The notes: generated by a model from the sequence alone, not told the origin. Shown: positions 8,105-15,601, counted from the first letter of the stretch. The stretch is DNA of 36,587 nucleotides from Gemmatimonadota bacterium (GCA_007121455.1 SKKN01000056.1:1-36587); one strand, 5' to 3'. A program made the numbers and translations.

Positions 8105-8278
8105 ATCCTGATCCCGATGTCCGAAAACGATCTTGCTCTCGTCCTCCTCGATGATGTAGAAGTCCCCCTGGATCCTGCGCTTGAGGTCGACGAGCACGAG
8201 GGCGACCTGGGACCGCTCGAGTGGAACCTTGAGCCCGGAGATGGTTCGAGGCGTCTCCGCCTTCCGACGGTCACTGCT
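8105..8278 (-). pseudogene. Relic resembling a MetOD1-type signalling module
   Basis: On the minus strand about 58 codons look protein-like: [19 protein letters not shown], then [14 protein letters not shown] and KIVFGHRDQ. From memory this resembles the methanogen output domain 1 found in some sensor kinases (RLGGDFxVEEEDxxIVxxNRRCPFG). The expected CPFG continuation is missing and the frame degenerates into GC-rich noise, so the module is broken. With the N-box relic beside it, it fills most of the 379-bp gap before the serpin. The domain assignment is tentative. Confidence 0.4.
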
Positions 8279-8425
8279 CACGCATCGTTCCACCATCCCG
8301 GAGCAGGGCCCATTCCTGCATCGCATGGGGTATCAAGGACCCGCGGTCGGTTACCCGCCGTCACAGAACGCTTCGGCCGCTCGTTATCTTCGGTAGAAGG
8401 CACCATCCAGCGACGGAGCACTCCC

Positions 8426-9679
8426 ATGACCCGCAGCGCCGCCCCCCTCAGCGCCGCCCTCTTTGCCGCCCTCACCCTACTCTCGGGGTGCGAATCCGTA
8501 TCGGGTCCGGGCGACAGCGAGCCCATCTCCATCACGGACGTGGACGCCCGGGTGGTGAAGGGATACACGGACTTCGGGTTCGACGTCTTCCGGCACCTTT
8601 CCGAGGAAGAGCCCGACGAGAACATCTTCTTCTCCGGCACGAGCCTCGCCTTCGCGCTGGCGATGACGTACCACGGCGCGGACGGAGAGACGCGCCGAGA
8701 GATGGGCCACGCGCTCGGAGTCGAGGACGTTCCGGTCGAGGAGTTCAACGCGTCCAACGCGGAGTGGCTCGGAACGCTTCTCGATCAGCCGGGGGACACG
8801 GAGCTCGCGATTGCAAACTCCGTGTGGGCTCGCCTCGGCTTCCCCTTCGAGAGCAACTTCCTGGAGCGGAACGAGACGTTCTACCGGGCCGCGGTCGAAG
8901 AGGTGGACTTCGGGGACCCGGCAACCGTGGAACTGATCAACGCCTGGGTCTCGGAGCAGACCCACGGAAGGATCGACGGGATCGTCGAGGAGATCGACCC
9001 GCTCGACATCATGTTCCTGATCAACGCCGTCTACTTCCTGGGAGAGTGGACCCACCGCTTCCCGGAGGACGGCACCAGTCCCGAAGCCTTCACCTTCGGG
9101 GACGGAACCCACGGACAGGTTCCGATGATGACGATGCGTGACACCCTCGAATATCACGAAGCCGAGGGCTACCAGGCCGTGCGCCTCCCGTACGGGGAGG
9201 ACGGGCGCTTTGCGATGTACGTCTTCCTTCCGGCTCCCGGCTCGAGCCTTGGGGCCTTTTACCAGGACCTCGACGGGGCCGAGTGGGAGCGGCGGATCGA
9301 GGGGCTCGAACCGTCGGACCTGGAGCTCCGCCTCCCGAGGTTCACGCTCGAGTACGAACAATCGCTCATCCCGGCACTTGCTGCACTCGGAATCGAAGGG
9401 GCCTTCGACCCCTCCCGCTCCGATTTCTCCCTCATGACGCAGGCCCGGGACGACCTGTACATCAGCGATGTGCTCCAGAAGACCTTCGTGCAGGTGAACG
9501 AGACGGGTACAGAGGCGGCGGCGGTGACTTCGGTGACCATCTCGGTGACGAGCATGCCCTCCCATCCGATGATGGTGGTGAATCGTCCCTTCTTCTTCGG
9601 CATCCGGGACGACCACACCGGGACGATCCTCTTCCAGGGGCAGATCACGACCCCGAAAGATCCCGAATGGGAGGGATAG
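8426..9679 (+). CDS. Lipoprotein serpin (serine-protease inhibitor family)
   Basis: The 417-residue protein starts MTRSAAPLSAALFAALTLL and has a lipobox LLSGC with C22 as the lipidation site, so it should be anchored outside the cytoplasm. The body is a full-length serpin fold: SGTSLAFALAMTYHGA early, LINAVYFLGEW in the middle, and a hinge ETGTEAAAVTS at 359-369 followed by NRPFFFGI. The alanine-rich hinge is that of inhibitory serpins. Counting 17 residues from E359 puts the cleavage bond near T375-S376, although the following segment is about two residues longer than in alpha-1-antitrypsin. The target protease is unknown; a Thr P1 would suit elastase-like enzymes. GGAG precedes the ATG. The 3' end overlaps the convergent kinase gene by 35 bp. 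Confidence 0.93.
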   Translation: MTRSAAPLSAALFAALTLLSGCESVSGPGDSEPISITDVDARVVKGYTDFGFDVFRHLSEEEPDENIFFSGTSLAFALAMTYHGADGETRREMGHALGVEDVPVEEFNASNAEWLGTLLDQPGDTELAIANSVWARLGFPFESNFLERNETFYRAAVEEVDFGDPATVELINAWVSEQTHGRIDGIVEEIDPLDIMFLINAVYFLGEWTHRFPEDGTSPEAFTFGDGTHGQVPMMTMRDTLEYHEAEGYQAVRLPYGEDGRFAMYVFLPAPGSSLGAFYQDLDGAEWERRIEGLEPSDLELRLPRFTLEYEQSLIPALAALGIEGAFDPSRSDFSLMTQARDDLYISDVLQKTFVQVNETGTEAAAVTSVTISVTSMPSHPMMVVNRPFFFGIRDDHTGTILFQGQITTPKDPEWEG

Positions 9680-10814
9680 GGATCGGCTCGAGCGCGGGCG
9701 CCTCCCGGAGGGGCAGCGTGAACACGAAGCTCGTCCCTTCCCCTACCACGCTCTCCACCGCGATGTCGCCGCCGAGGAGCTTCGCGAGCCGGTGGCTCAC
9801 CGCGAGGCCGAGCCCCGTTCCGCCCTTTCGGCGGGAGGGGGGCTGGTCGAGCTGGGTGAAGGGCTCGAAGACGCGGAGGAGGTCCGGCGGCGCGATTCCA
9901 GGCCCCTCGTCCCTCACCTGGATCACGACCTGCCCTCGGGCCTCCTCCAATGAGATGAGAACGCGTCCCTCGTCCGTGAACTTGATGGCGTTGCCGACGA
10001 GGTTCAGGAAGATCTGGCGGAGCTTTTGCTCGTCCGTGTGGGTGACCAGTGGCCCGGCCGGCACGGCCACTTCGAGCACGAGGCCCTTGGAGGTGGCCTG
10101 CGGCTCGAGGAGCTCCGCGACCTCCCGGGCGAGCGCCGCCGGATCCACGCGATCCTCGTGGAGCTCGCCCCCGCCCACCTCGGCGGTGGTGAAGGTGAGG
10201 ATCTCTTCGATCACCCCGACGAGGTGCCAGGCAGCGGCCCGCATGCGGGCCAGATGCGCGCGTTGTGCGTCGTTCACCGGTCCGGGGACGCCGTCCTCCA
10301 TCAACCGTGCGTACCCGATGATCGCGTTGAGAGGGGTCCTCAACTCATGGCTCATTACGGCGAGGAACCGGCTCTTGGCGAGGCTGGCCGCTTCCGCCTC
10401 CTGATAGAGCCGTGCCCGGTCGAGGGCGAGGGCGGCGCGGACGGAGAGTTCCCGAACGAGGTCGACGTCCGCGTCACCCAGGGGTGTGCGCCCCCCCTCC
10501 ACCGTGAAGACGGAGAAGACGCCGAGGACCTGCCCTCCGACGGTGAGCGGCGCGATGATCGCGGAGCTGAGCCGCAGCCCCCGCATCGCGGCGAGGTGTT
10601 CGCGATTGAAGGCGTGCTCGACCATGAGTTCATCCTTGATGTTCGGGAGGGTCGTCGGCATTGCCGTGCGGACGACCTCCGCGATCACGCCCGAGCCCTC
10701 CAGGTCGACTGGGCTCGAACGCTCGAGCTTCCGGATCCACTCCTCCTGGCTCGGGTCCACATGGGCCGCCGCGACCCGTCGGATCGATCCATCCACGTCG
10801 ATCCTGTACGTCAC
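9645..10814 (-). CDS. Sensor kinase, C-terminal part (GAF-HisKA-ATPase) after in-frame stop
   Basis: This is the downstream part of a sensor kinase whose upstream part is 10920-11663. Both lie in the same frame with one TAA between them. From the first usable start (GTG at 10814, 389 residues) the frame holds most of a GAF domain (to about 135), the phospho-acceptor helix with H156 in MSHELRTPLN, and a complete ATPase domain (LNLVGNAIKF; DEGPGIAPP; GGTGLGLAVS; GEGTSFVFTLPL). The 35 codons between the TAA and this GTG are also GAF-like (RLLADAGHALASTLDP, then ALDELARVTVG), so a start at 10814 would cut the GAF domain. The catalytic core is intact. It could be a restart product, a product of stop readthrough, or a broken gene. 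Confidence 0.75.
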   Translation of the reverse strand: MTYRIDVDGSIRRVAAAHVDPSQEEWIRKLERSSPVDLEGSGVIAEVVRTAMPTTLPNIKDELMVEHAFNREHLAAMRGLRLSSAIIAPLTVGGQVLGVFSVFTVEGGRTPLGDADVDLVRELSVRAALALDRARLYQEAEAASLAKSRFLAVMSHELRTPLNAIIGYARLMEDGVPGPVNDAQRAHLARMRAAAWHLVGVIEEILTFTTAEVGGGELHEDRVDPAALAREVAELLEPQATSKGLVLEVAVPAGPLVTHTDEQKLRQIFLNLVGNAIKFTDEGRVLISLEEARGQVVIQVRDEGPGIAPPDLLRVFEPFTQLDQPPSRRKGGTGLGLAVSHRLAKLLGGDIAVESVVGEGTSFVFTLPLREAPALEPIPIPPIRDLSGS

Positions 10815-10919
10815 GCAGCAGTCCGCAACCGTGCCGACCGTGACACGGGCCAGCTCGTCCAGGGCCTCCCGGGGGTCCAGGGTCGAGGCGAGCGCATGCC
10901 CCGCATCCGCGAGAAGACG

Positions 10920-11663
10920 TTACGCGCGCTCCGTGCGGATGCGCTCCGTGATGTCTTCGTTCACGATGACGGCACCCAGGAGCCGTCCGTCCGGGGCGAG
11001 GACGGGGACCGCCGAGTTCCGGATGATCTTCTGAGTGCCATCGAAGGCCTGGATCCGGATCTCTTCGTCGAGAGAGGTCTCCCGATGCCGGATCGCGCGG
11101 GTGAGGGCCCACTCCTCCGGAGCGATTAGCTTGCCGCTATCGAGCCACCACGCCTTGATGTCCCCGGACGGTTCGAGCCCGCGGTGCTGCCCTCTCTCGA
11201 GCCCCCAGATGCGGCGGCCCGCTTCGTTCACGAAGTCGATCCGACCCTGCTCATCCGCGAACCAGACGCCCATGGGAAGCGCCCCGAGGGCCGTGCGAAG
11301 CCTACCCTCACTCTCTTCGAGCGCCCGCGCGTGCTCCCGCGCCTGCTCCCTCGCTGCCCGCAGGTTCGCCGTCACTCCGGAGAGGAGGGCTCCCACCCCG
11401 ACGAAGAGGGCGATACGAACCACGTTCGATCCACCCTCGGGGGGCAGGAGGCTCACTCCGACGAGCGCCCCCGTTGCGAGGAAGAGGGCGGAGAGGAACG
11501 TTGCGAGCAGGCCCGTGCCGGCCCCTCCGATCCAGGCACTGAGGAGGATCGCGGGGAAGAGCAGGAGGAAGGCGTTGACCTCGAAGAAGCCGCGGAAGAA
11601 CACGGTGACGAGGAGCGCGACCCCGATGATCGCGACGACGGCAGCGTATCTCCACGCGGTCAT
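10920..11663 (-). CDS. Sensor kinase, N-terminal part (membrane + PAS) ending at an in-frame TAA
   Basis: The 247-residue product has four hydrophobic helices in the first 105 residues (AAVVAIIGVALLVTVFF; FLLLFPAILLSAWIGG; and two more), arranged like a DUF4118/KdpD-type membrane module. A linker and one PAS domain follow (about 128-240: ALGALPMGVWFADEQG through VNEDITERI). It stops at TAA (10920-10922). The next codons in the same frame read RLLADAGHALASTLDP, the usual beginning of a GAF domain in PAS-GAF kinases. Alone it has no output domain. The ATG has GGGAG about nine bases upstream and lies 12 bases after the stop of the CheB/kinase chimera. Confidence 0.8.
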   Translation of the reverse strand: MTAWRYAAVVAIIGVALLVTVFFRGFFEVNAFLLLFPAILLSAWIGGAGTGLLATFLSALFLATGALVGVSLLPPEGGSNVVRIALFVGVGALLSGVTANLRAAREQAREHARALEESEGRLRTALGALPMGVWFADEQGRIDFVNEAGRRIWGLERGQHRGLEPSGDIKAWWLDSGKLIAPEEWALTRAIRHRETSLDEEIRIQAFDGTQKIIRNSAVPVLAPDGRLLGAVIVNEDITERIRTERA

Positions 11664-11675
11664 CGCCGACGCTCC

Positions 11676-12125
11676 CTATTCCGGATCCGGGCCCGCGCCG
11701 TCCCGGCTCGGATCGACTTCGAGCACCGGAGGGACCCGCACGCGAAAGCGGGCTCCTCCTCCCTCCCGGCCCTTCAACTCCACCTCTGCCCCGAGGTGGA
11801 CCGCGGGGTCGCGCACCACCGACAGGCCAAGGACGGTGCCCTGGATCCCGATGGGACGACGCCCCTCCCGTCCCTGCCAGAAGTGCTCGAAGATGCGCTC
11901 CTTGTTCTCCGCCGGGATCCCCGCCCTTCGATCAAGGATCTCGGGGAGGCGGCTCTCGTGATCCGGGGCGAGGTGGAGCACGACCACATATGCGATGCCG
12001 GAATCGGGAGGGACCGCATCGAAGAACCGGCCGAGCGCCTCCAGGTCCCCGGCGGAGCCGCCGATCGCGATCACGGGAACCGAAAATTCCGGCGAAGAAT
12101 CGTACGATTCGTACGATTCGGGCAT
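11676..12125 (-). pseudogene. CheB/histidine-kinase chimera, internally deleted
   Basis: Residues 14-64 are the beginning of a CheB methylesterase domain: VPVIAIGGSAGDLEAL with nucleophile S24, then VVVLHLAPDHES with H51 and LPEIL. At residue 66 the sequence switches directly to the end of a kinase ATPase domain: AGIPAENKERIFEHFWQG, a degraded glycine box (IQGTVLGLSVVRD) and GGARFRVRVP. Many large CheB-CheR-PAS-kinase fusions have exactly these two ends, so roughly a thousand residues between them appear to have been lost by an in-frame deletion. The CheB catalytic Asp, all of CheR and the kinase His are missing. The frame is open and leads into the split kinase after 12 bp, so a 149-aa protein may still be made. 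Confidence 0.65.
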
Positions 12126-12200
12126 GCGGAGGAGGGGTTCGGAAAATCGAGCGCTCGGTGCCGGGGAGTCGGTCGAGGTGCGAAAGAATCCGATCCGTCA

Positions 12201-12229
12201 ATATTAGGTGATCCGACTCCCGCGGCGAA
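12201..12229 (-). promoter_or_regulatory. Possible promoter of the chimera and split-kinase genes
   Basis: On the minus strand TTCGCC (12229-12224) and TAATAT (12206-12201) are separated by 17 bp. The -10 is a good match and the -35 is weak. It would drive the chimera and, through it, the split kinase. Confidence 0.35.
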
Positions 12230-12309
12230 AGGCCGGTGTTAGGGCTTGCCTCTGCCGATACTGCCTGAAATTGTGAGAGGAGAACATCTGCAAAGCGTCG
12301 GAGACCGCA

Positions 12310-12499
12310 GTGGGCGAGACCGATCTCGATACCGAAGGGCGATCCCGGATCGGGGTCGAAATCCGGCTCGGATAGCGGGACACATCTTGATCGCGATCGC
12401 CCGCCGGGGTGACGACTTCGAGATCCATCCCGATTTCCGAGCGAAATCTCGATTCCGTGCTGCGGGTAGTCGTCGCCTGCGAGATCCATCTCGGCTCCG
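12310..12499 (+). repeat. Palindrome-rich interspersed repeat, copy 3
   Basis: Third copy of the roughly 190-bp repeat, 9.7 kb from copy 2 and in the same orientation. It is closest to copy 1 in the right half: both contain an identical GGGGTGACGACTTCG block and the GATTTCCGAGCGAAATCTCG core. It sits between the chimera's promoter region and the end of the DksA-like gene, which starts 28 bp further on. About 60 bp to its left (12240-12309) carry nothing recognisable. Confidence 0.85.
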
Positions 12500-12527
12500 C
12501 AGCAGCACGGAATGCGCGCGGCCGCGC

Positions 12528-12869
12528 CTACCCCGCGCAGGCCGGGCAGTGCTCGACCTCGGGCATCACGATCAGCCGGCCCACCTCGATCCCGTCTCCG
12601 CAGCGGGTACAGGTCCCGTACACGTCCTCCCGGATCCGCTCCAGGGCGGCCTGGAGCGCGGCGTACCGCGCCTGCTCCCGCTCCTGGAGGTTTCGGCTCA
12701 TTTGCTGGTTCTGGAGCGAGTCCATACGGGAGAGCCGGCCGACCGCCTGCTGGTCGAGCTGCACCGGTCGCACGGCCTCTTCCGTCACGGACATGCTCCG
12801 CTCGAGGCGCTCGAGCTGCCGCTCCAGATCGACGCGCAGCTCTTCGAGCATGTCGGGGGGGAGGGGCAT
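12528..12869 (-). CDS. DksA/TraR-type zinc-finger protein
   Basis: The 113-residue protein is a long helical region (about 5-82, LEELRVDLERQLERLERSM) followed by a C4 zinc finger (YGTCTRCGDGI and HCPACAG; C87, C90, C108, C111). That is the layout of the DksA/TraR family, which binds RNA polymerase through its secondary channel, or of smaller relatives with unknown partners. It is shorter than DksA (about 150), and the acidic coiled-coil tip (DxxDxA) typical of DksA is not seen. I chose the ATG at 12869 because GGAG lies seven bases upstream; the frame is open to 12965. A 17-bp sequence from inside the gene is repeated 57 bp upstream of the start. Confidence 0.82.
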   Translation of the reverse strand: MPLPPDMLEELRVDLERQLERLERSMSVTEEAVRPVQLDQQAVGRLSRMDSLQNQQMSRNLQEREQARYAALQAALERIREDVYGTCTRCGDGIEVGRLIVMPEVEHCPACAG

Positions 12870-12942
12870 GTGATCTCCGGGTCTCGTGCGGTGAAAAGGC
12901 AGAAGTTGAAAGATAACGACACTCTTCATTTGCTGGTTCTGG
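12698..12942. repeat. 17-bp direct repeat inside and upstream of the zinc-finger gene
   Basis: TCATTTGCTGGTTCTGG occurs at 12698-12714, inside the zinc-finger gene, and again at 12926-12942, in its upstream region. Both copies would encode NQQM on the minus strand. A 17-base perfect match only 228 bp apart is unlikely by chance. It may be a duplication scar or a binding site. Confidence 0.7.
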
Positions 12943-12977
12943 CGTGGGCGCGTCCGTGACCCCACCTGCCGGACCGG

Positions 12978-13017
12978 AAAGCCCCGGCCCGGGCAAACTC
13001 GCCCGGGCCGGGGCTTT
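12978..13017 (-). terminator. Strong terminator hairpin after the LVIVD gene
   Basis: Seventeen-base perfect arms (12978-12994 and 13001-13017, AAAGCCCCGG...CCGGGGCTTT) enclose a six-base loop. It starts 26 bases past the stop of the LVIVD gene and upstream of the zinc-finger gene. The T-run is only three bases on either side, but the stem is the strongest in the window. It probably ends the DUF305-LVIVD transcript and insulates the next gene. Confidence 0.75.
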
Positions 13018-13042
13018 CGTGTGACCTGGAGCTCCGCAACCG

Positions 13043-14869
13043 TCAGTTCATCGATGAGGCCACGTCGAGGATGGCACCCGCCACCGAACGGAGGCGGTCC
13101 GCGTTTTCCTGGTCGCCGTCGGCCTCCGCACTCCGCGCGTCGTCCCAGAGCTGGGTCGCTAGCTCGGCGAGCGCGGCCCGCTTTTCAGGCCCGTCGTCCT
13201 GTCCCTCGGCCCAGTCCAGGTCCTCCTCCACCGCTTCTGCTCGCGACGCGTCGATTCCGTCGTGCCGTACGAGCTGGTCGAGGTAGGCCCGCGCCACGAC
13301 GAGGTCGGCCGGCCAGACGATCTTCGGCTGGTGCTGCGGATTGAACTCGTCGAAACGCACCAACTTCGCCGCGTCGATCTCGTTCTGCGTCAGGTCCTCG
13401 CTCGGCGTGACGGCGAGAACATCCAGGCCCCGCGCAATCTCCGAGCCGTAGATGTAGCCGTTGTGCCAGTACGTCGACCAATGACCTGCGAGCATGAGCT
13501 CGTCGTCGCTCATTGGGCCGCGGTCGAAGAAGGCGATCTCGAACGGGTTCTCGGGATCGGTGAAGTCGAAGACCGAAACGCCGCCCTGATACCACGCCTG
13601 GACCTTGATGTCACGGCCGGGCACCGGGATGAGGGAGCCGTTGTGGGCGACGCAGTTCTCGGTCTCCGTCTGGGGAGCCGGAAGCTTGTAGTAGCTCGCG
13701 AGGCGCATCCGCCCGTCGACGAGCGTGAAGATCGCGTTCGCTCCCCACTCCGGCTCGTCCGTCTCGAGGCACCGGGCGGCGCTGCCTCCACCCCACTCGT
13801 CGGTGAAGATCACCGTCGTGCCGTCGTTGTTGAACGTCGCCGAGTGCCAGTAGGCGAAGTTCGGATCGATGACCTCGTCGACGCGCACCGGCACCGCGGG
13901 ATTCGTGATGTCGAAGAGGATGCCGTTCCCGGAGCACGCGCCGGCAGCAAGCCCGATTTCCGGGTACGCCGTGATGTCGTGGCACTGGTTCGTGTCCCGC
14001 GTGCTCTGGGTGCCTTCACCGTGGTCGCCGCCCTCGAAGAGGCCGTCGATCCGTCCCGACTCCTCATCCGCGAAGACTCGGGGCGAATCGATGATCCTCG
14101 CATCCTCCGGCCGGTCGAGGGGCACCTCGATGACATCGATGCTCCAGTACGCCGTCGTCGGGTCGTTCGGATCGCGCACGTCTGTGCACCCCTCGAGCTC
14201 CTCGGCCGGACGCGACACGCTCGTACCGGAGTTGTAGACGTAGAGGGTCTCGGCATCGTTCGGGTCGGTGACCAGCGTATGCGTATGGGAGCCCCGGCAC
14301 GTCTGCACCGTGGCCACCTGGACGGGGTTGTCGAGGTCGCTGATGTCGAAGATCCGCACGCCCCGGAAACGCTCGGGGTCCACCGGCAAATCGGGCGTCC
14401 CGTCCGTGCCGCAGTCGATCCGGCCCCGGGTCTCCTGGGCCGACATGAAAAGGAGGTCGCCGTAGACGGAGAGGTCGCCCTGGCCGCCCGGGCAGACCAC
14501 GGACACCCGTAGCGACGGGTTCGTCGCGTCGGAGACATCGTAGATGTTGAACCCGTTGTAGTTCCCCACGAAGACCAGGTCGTCCTGGAACGCGAGGTCC
14601 GAGTTCACGAACCGGCTGTCGGCGGGGTCGTCCTCGTTGTAGAAGCCGTCCGGCTTCGGCAGGTTCGCGACGAGGTCCATGTTCCAGGAAGCTTCTTCGG
14701 CATCGAGCCAGCCCGCTCCGAGCCCCACCCGCGGGTCGGAATCCCCACCCGGCGTGAAGCTCTGCGCGCTCGCCTCGGCGGCGGCGAAGAGCGCGGCCGT
14801 GAGGAGGAGAAGCCCGGTGCCCCGGGCGCCCCAGCGTCCACATCGGTCGAACGTCGTTTCGAATCTCAT
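13043..14869 (-). CDS. Secreted LVIVD-repeat (beta-propeller-like) protein
   Basis: The 608-residue protein has a signal peptide ending near AEASAQS and a long body of LVIVD-type repeats: VFVGNYNGFNIYDVSD, VRIFDISDLDNPVQVA, ILFDITNPAVPVRVDE and VSVFDFTDPENPFEIA. Each is the strand-plus-turn found in propeller blades of choice-of-anchor/LVIVD proteins. Conserved His and Cys residues (GSHTHTLV, NQCHDITAY, YWHSATF, NCVAHNGS) could form a metal site. The last 120 residues are helical and charged. It should be periplasmic or surface-exposed. It lies 60 bp after the DUF305 lipoprotein gene on the same strand and ends at a strong hairpin, so the two form one operon. AAGGGA precedes the ATG. Its enzymatic role, if any, is unknown. 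Confidence 0.85.
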   Translation of the reverse strand: MRFETTFDRCGRWGARGTGLLLLTAALFAAAEASAQSFTPGGDSDPRVGLGAGWLDAEEASWNMDLVANLPKPDGFYNEDDPADSRFVNSDLAFQDDLVFVGNYNGFNIYDVSDATNPSLRVSVVCPGGQGDLSVYGDLLFMSAQETRGRIDCGTDGTPDLPVDPERFRGVRIFDISDLDNPVQVATVQTCRGSHTHTLVTDPNDAETLYVYNSGTSVSRPAEELEGCTDVRDPNDPTTAYWSIDVIEVPLDRPEDARIIDSPRVFADEESGRIDGLFEGGDHGEGTQSTRDTNQCHDITAYPEIGLAAGACSGNGILFDITNPAVPVRVDEVIDPNFAYWHSATFNNDGTTVIFTDEWGGGSAARCLETDEPEWGANAIFTLVDGRMRLASYYKLPAPQTETENCVAHNGSLIPVPGRDIKVQAWYQGGVSVFDFTDPENPFEIAFFDRGPMSDDELMLAGHWSTYWHNGYIYGSEIARGLDVLAVTPSEDLTQNEIDAAKLVRFDEFNPQHQPKIVWPADLVVARAYLDQLVRHDGIDASRAEAVEEDLDWAEGQDDGPEKRAALAELATQLWDDARSAEADGDQENADRLRSVAGAILDVASSMN

Positions 14870-14929
14870 TTTCTGTCCCTTCTCCGTGTAGGCCGGGAAT
14901 GAACCCGGTGGTCGCGGTCACGCCGACGG

Positions 14930-15601
14930 TCAGCCGTCAGCGTTCAGCATCCGGCTCATGCGGCCGATCTCGATGCGCTGGTCGCTGTCGACGTGGGAGG
15001 CGAACCGGAAGATCTCCGTCTCCTGTCCAGCTCCCGGAATGGAAAACAACTCCTCCACCATCTGCAACGCACCTTCGTGGTGGTACATCATGAACTGCAG
15101 GAAGAGCCGGTCGAACTCGGGTCCGGTCGCGCTCGCGAGCTCCTCGAGCTGCTCGGGCGTGAGCATCCCGGCCATGAGCTCGGCGTGGCCATGGTGTGCA
15201 TGGGCGCCGTGGGGAGCGTCCAGATCGGGCACCTCCTCTCCCCGGCGTTCGAGCCACCGCTTCATGAGCGAGATTTCCGCGGCCTGCGACACCTCGATCC
15301 GGTGCGCCATCCGGCGGATGTCGTCGCGGTGCGCACGCTCCGGGGCGAGGCTGCTCATCTCGAGGGCCTGTGCATGGTGCGCGATCATGTTCTGCATGAA
15401 CCGCACGTCCGCCTCGGTATGCCGGTCGCGGGCGATGACCGAGCCCGGCTGGGGTGCGACGACCTGCCCCTGGGTTCCGGGGGCGCCCGGCTGCACCGTG
15501 CGGGGGGCCGGAGGAGCCTCCTCCGGGATGCTCCTGCACGAGGCGACGACCGCGACCAGAAGAAGTGCGGCCGCCAACCTCGAATACGTCGAGGTTCGCA
15601 T
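14930..15601 (-). CDS. DUF305 lipoprotein, His-rich
   Basis: The 223-residue protein starts MRTSTYSRLAAALLLVAVV and has a lipobox VASC with C22 as lipid site. The mature part is a DUF305 four-helix domain with two characteristic HH motifs: MIAHHAQALEM (H75, H76) and MMYHHEGALQM further on, with a His-rich loop HGAHAHHGHAE between. DUF305 belongs to the ferritin-like superfamily; metal binding, often copper, is usual but unproved here. I chose the ATG at 15601 because GGAGG lies eight bases upstream; the frame is open to 15724. It is the first gene of a two-gene operon with the LVIVD protein. Confidence 0.88.
   Translation of the reverse strand: MRTSTYSRLAAALLLVAVVASCRSIPEEAPPAPRTVQPGAPGTQGQVVAPQPGSVIARDRHTEADVRFMQNMIAHHAQALEMSSLAPERAHRDDIRRMAHRIEVSQAAEISLMKRWLERRGEEVPDLDAPHGAHAHHGHAELMAGMLTPEQLEELASATGPEFDRLFLQFMMYHHEGALQMVEELFSIPGAGQETEIFRFASHVDSDQRIEIGRMSRMLNADG

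Noticed and set aside
8477-9616. Long minus-strand frame opposite the serpin
   Set aside because: The serpin frame is a clear family match; the antisense product has no domain and biased composition.
1213-12499. Conserved ~60-codon minus-strand frame in the three repeats (GIEISLGNRDGS)
   Set aside because: Other frames through the repeats are equally conserved and open, and many differences change the residue; the palindromes explain the conservation better than a protein.
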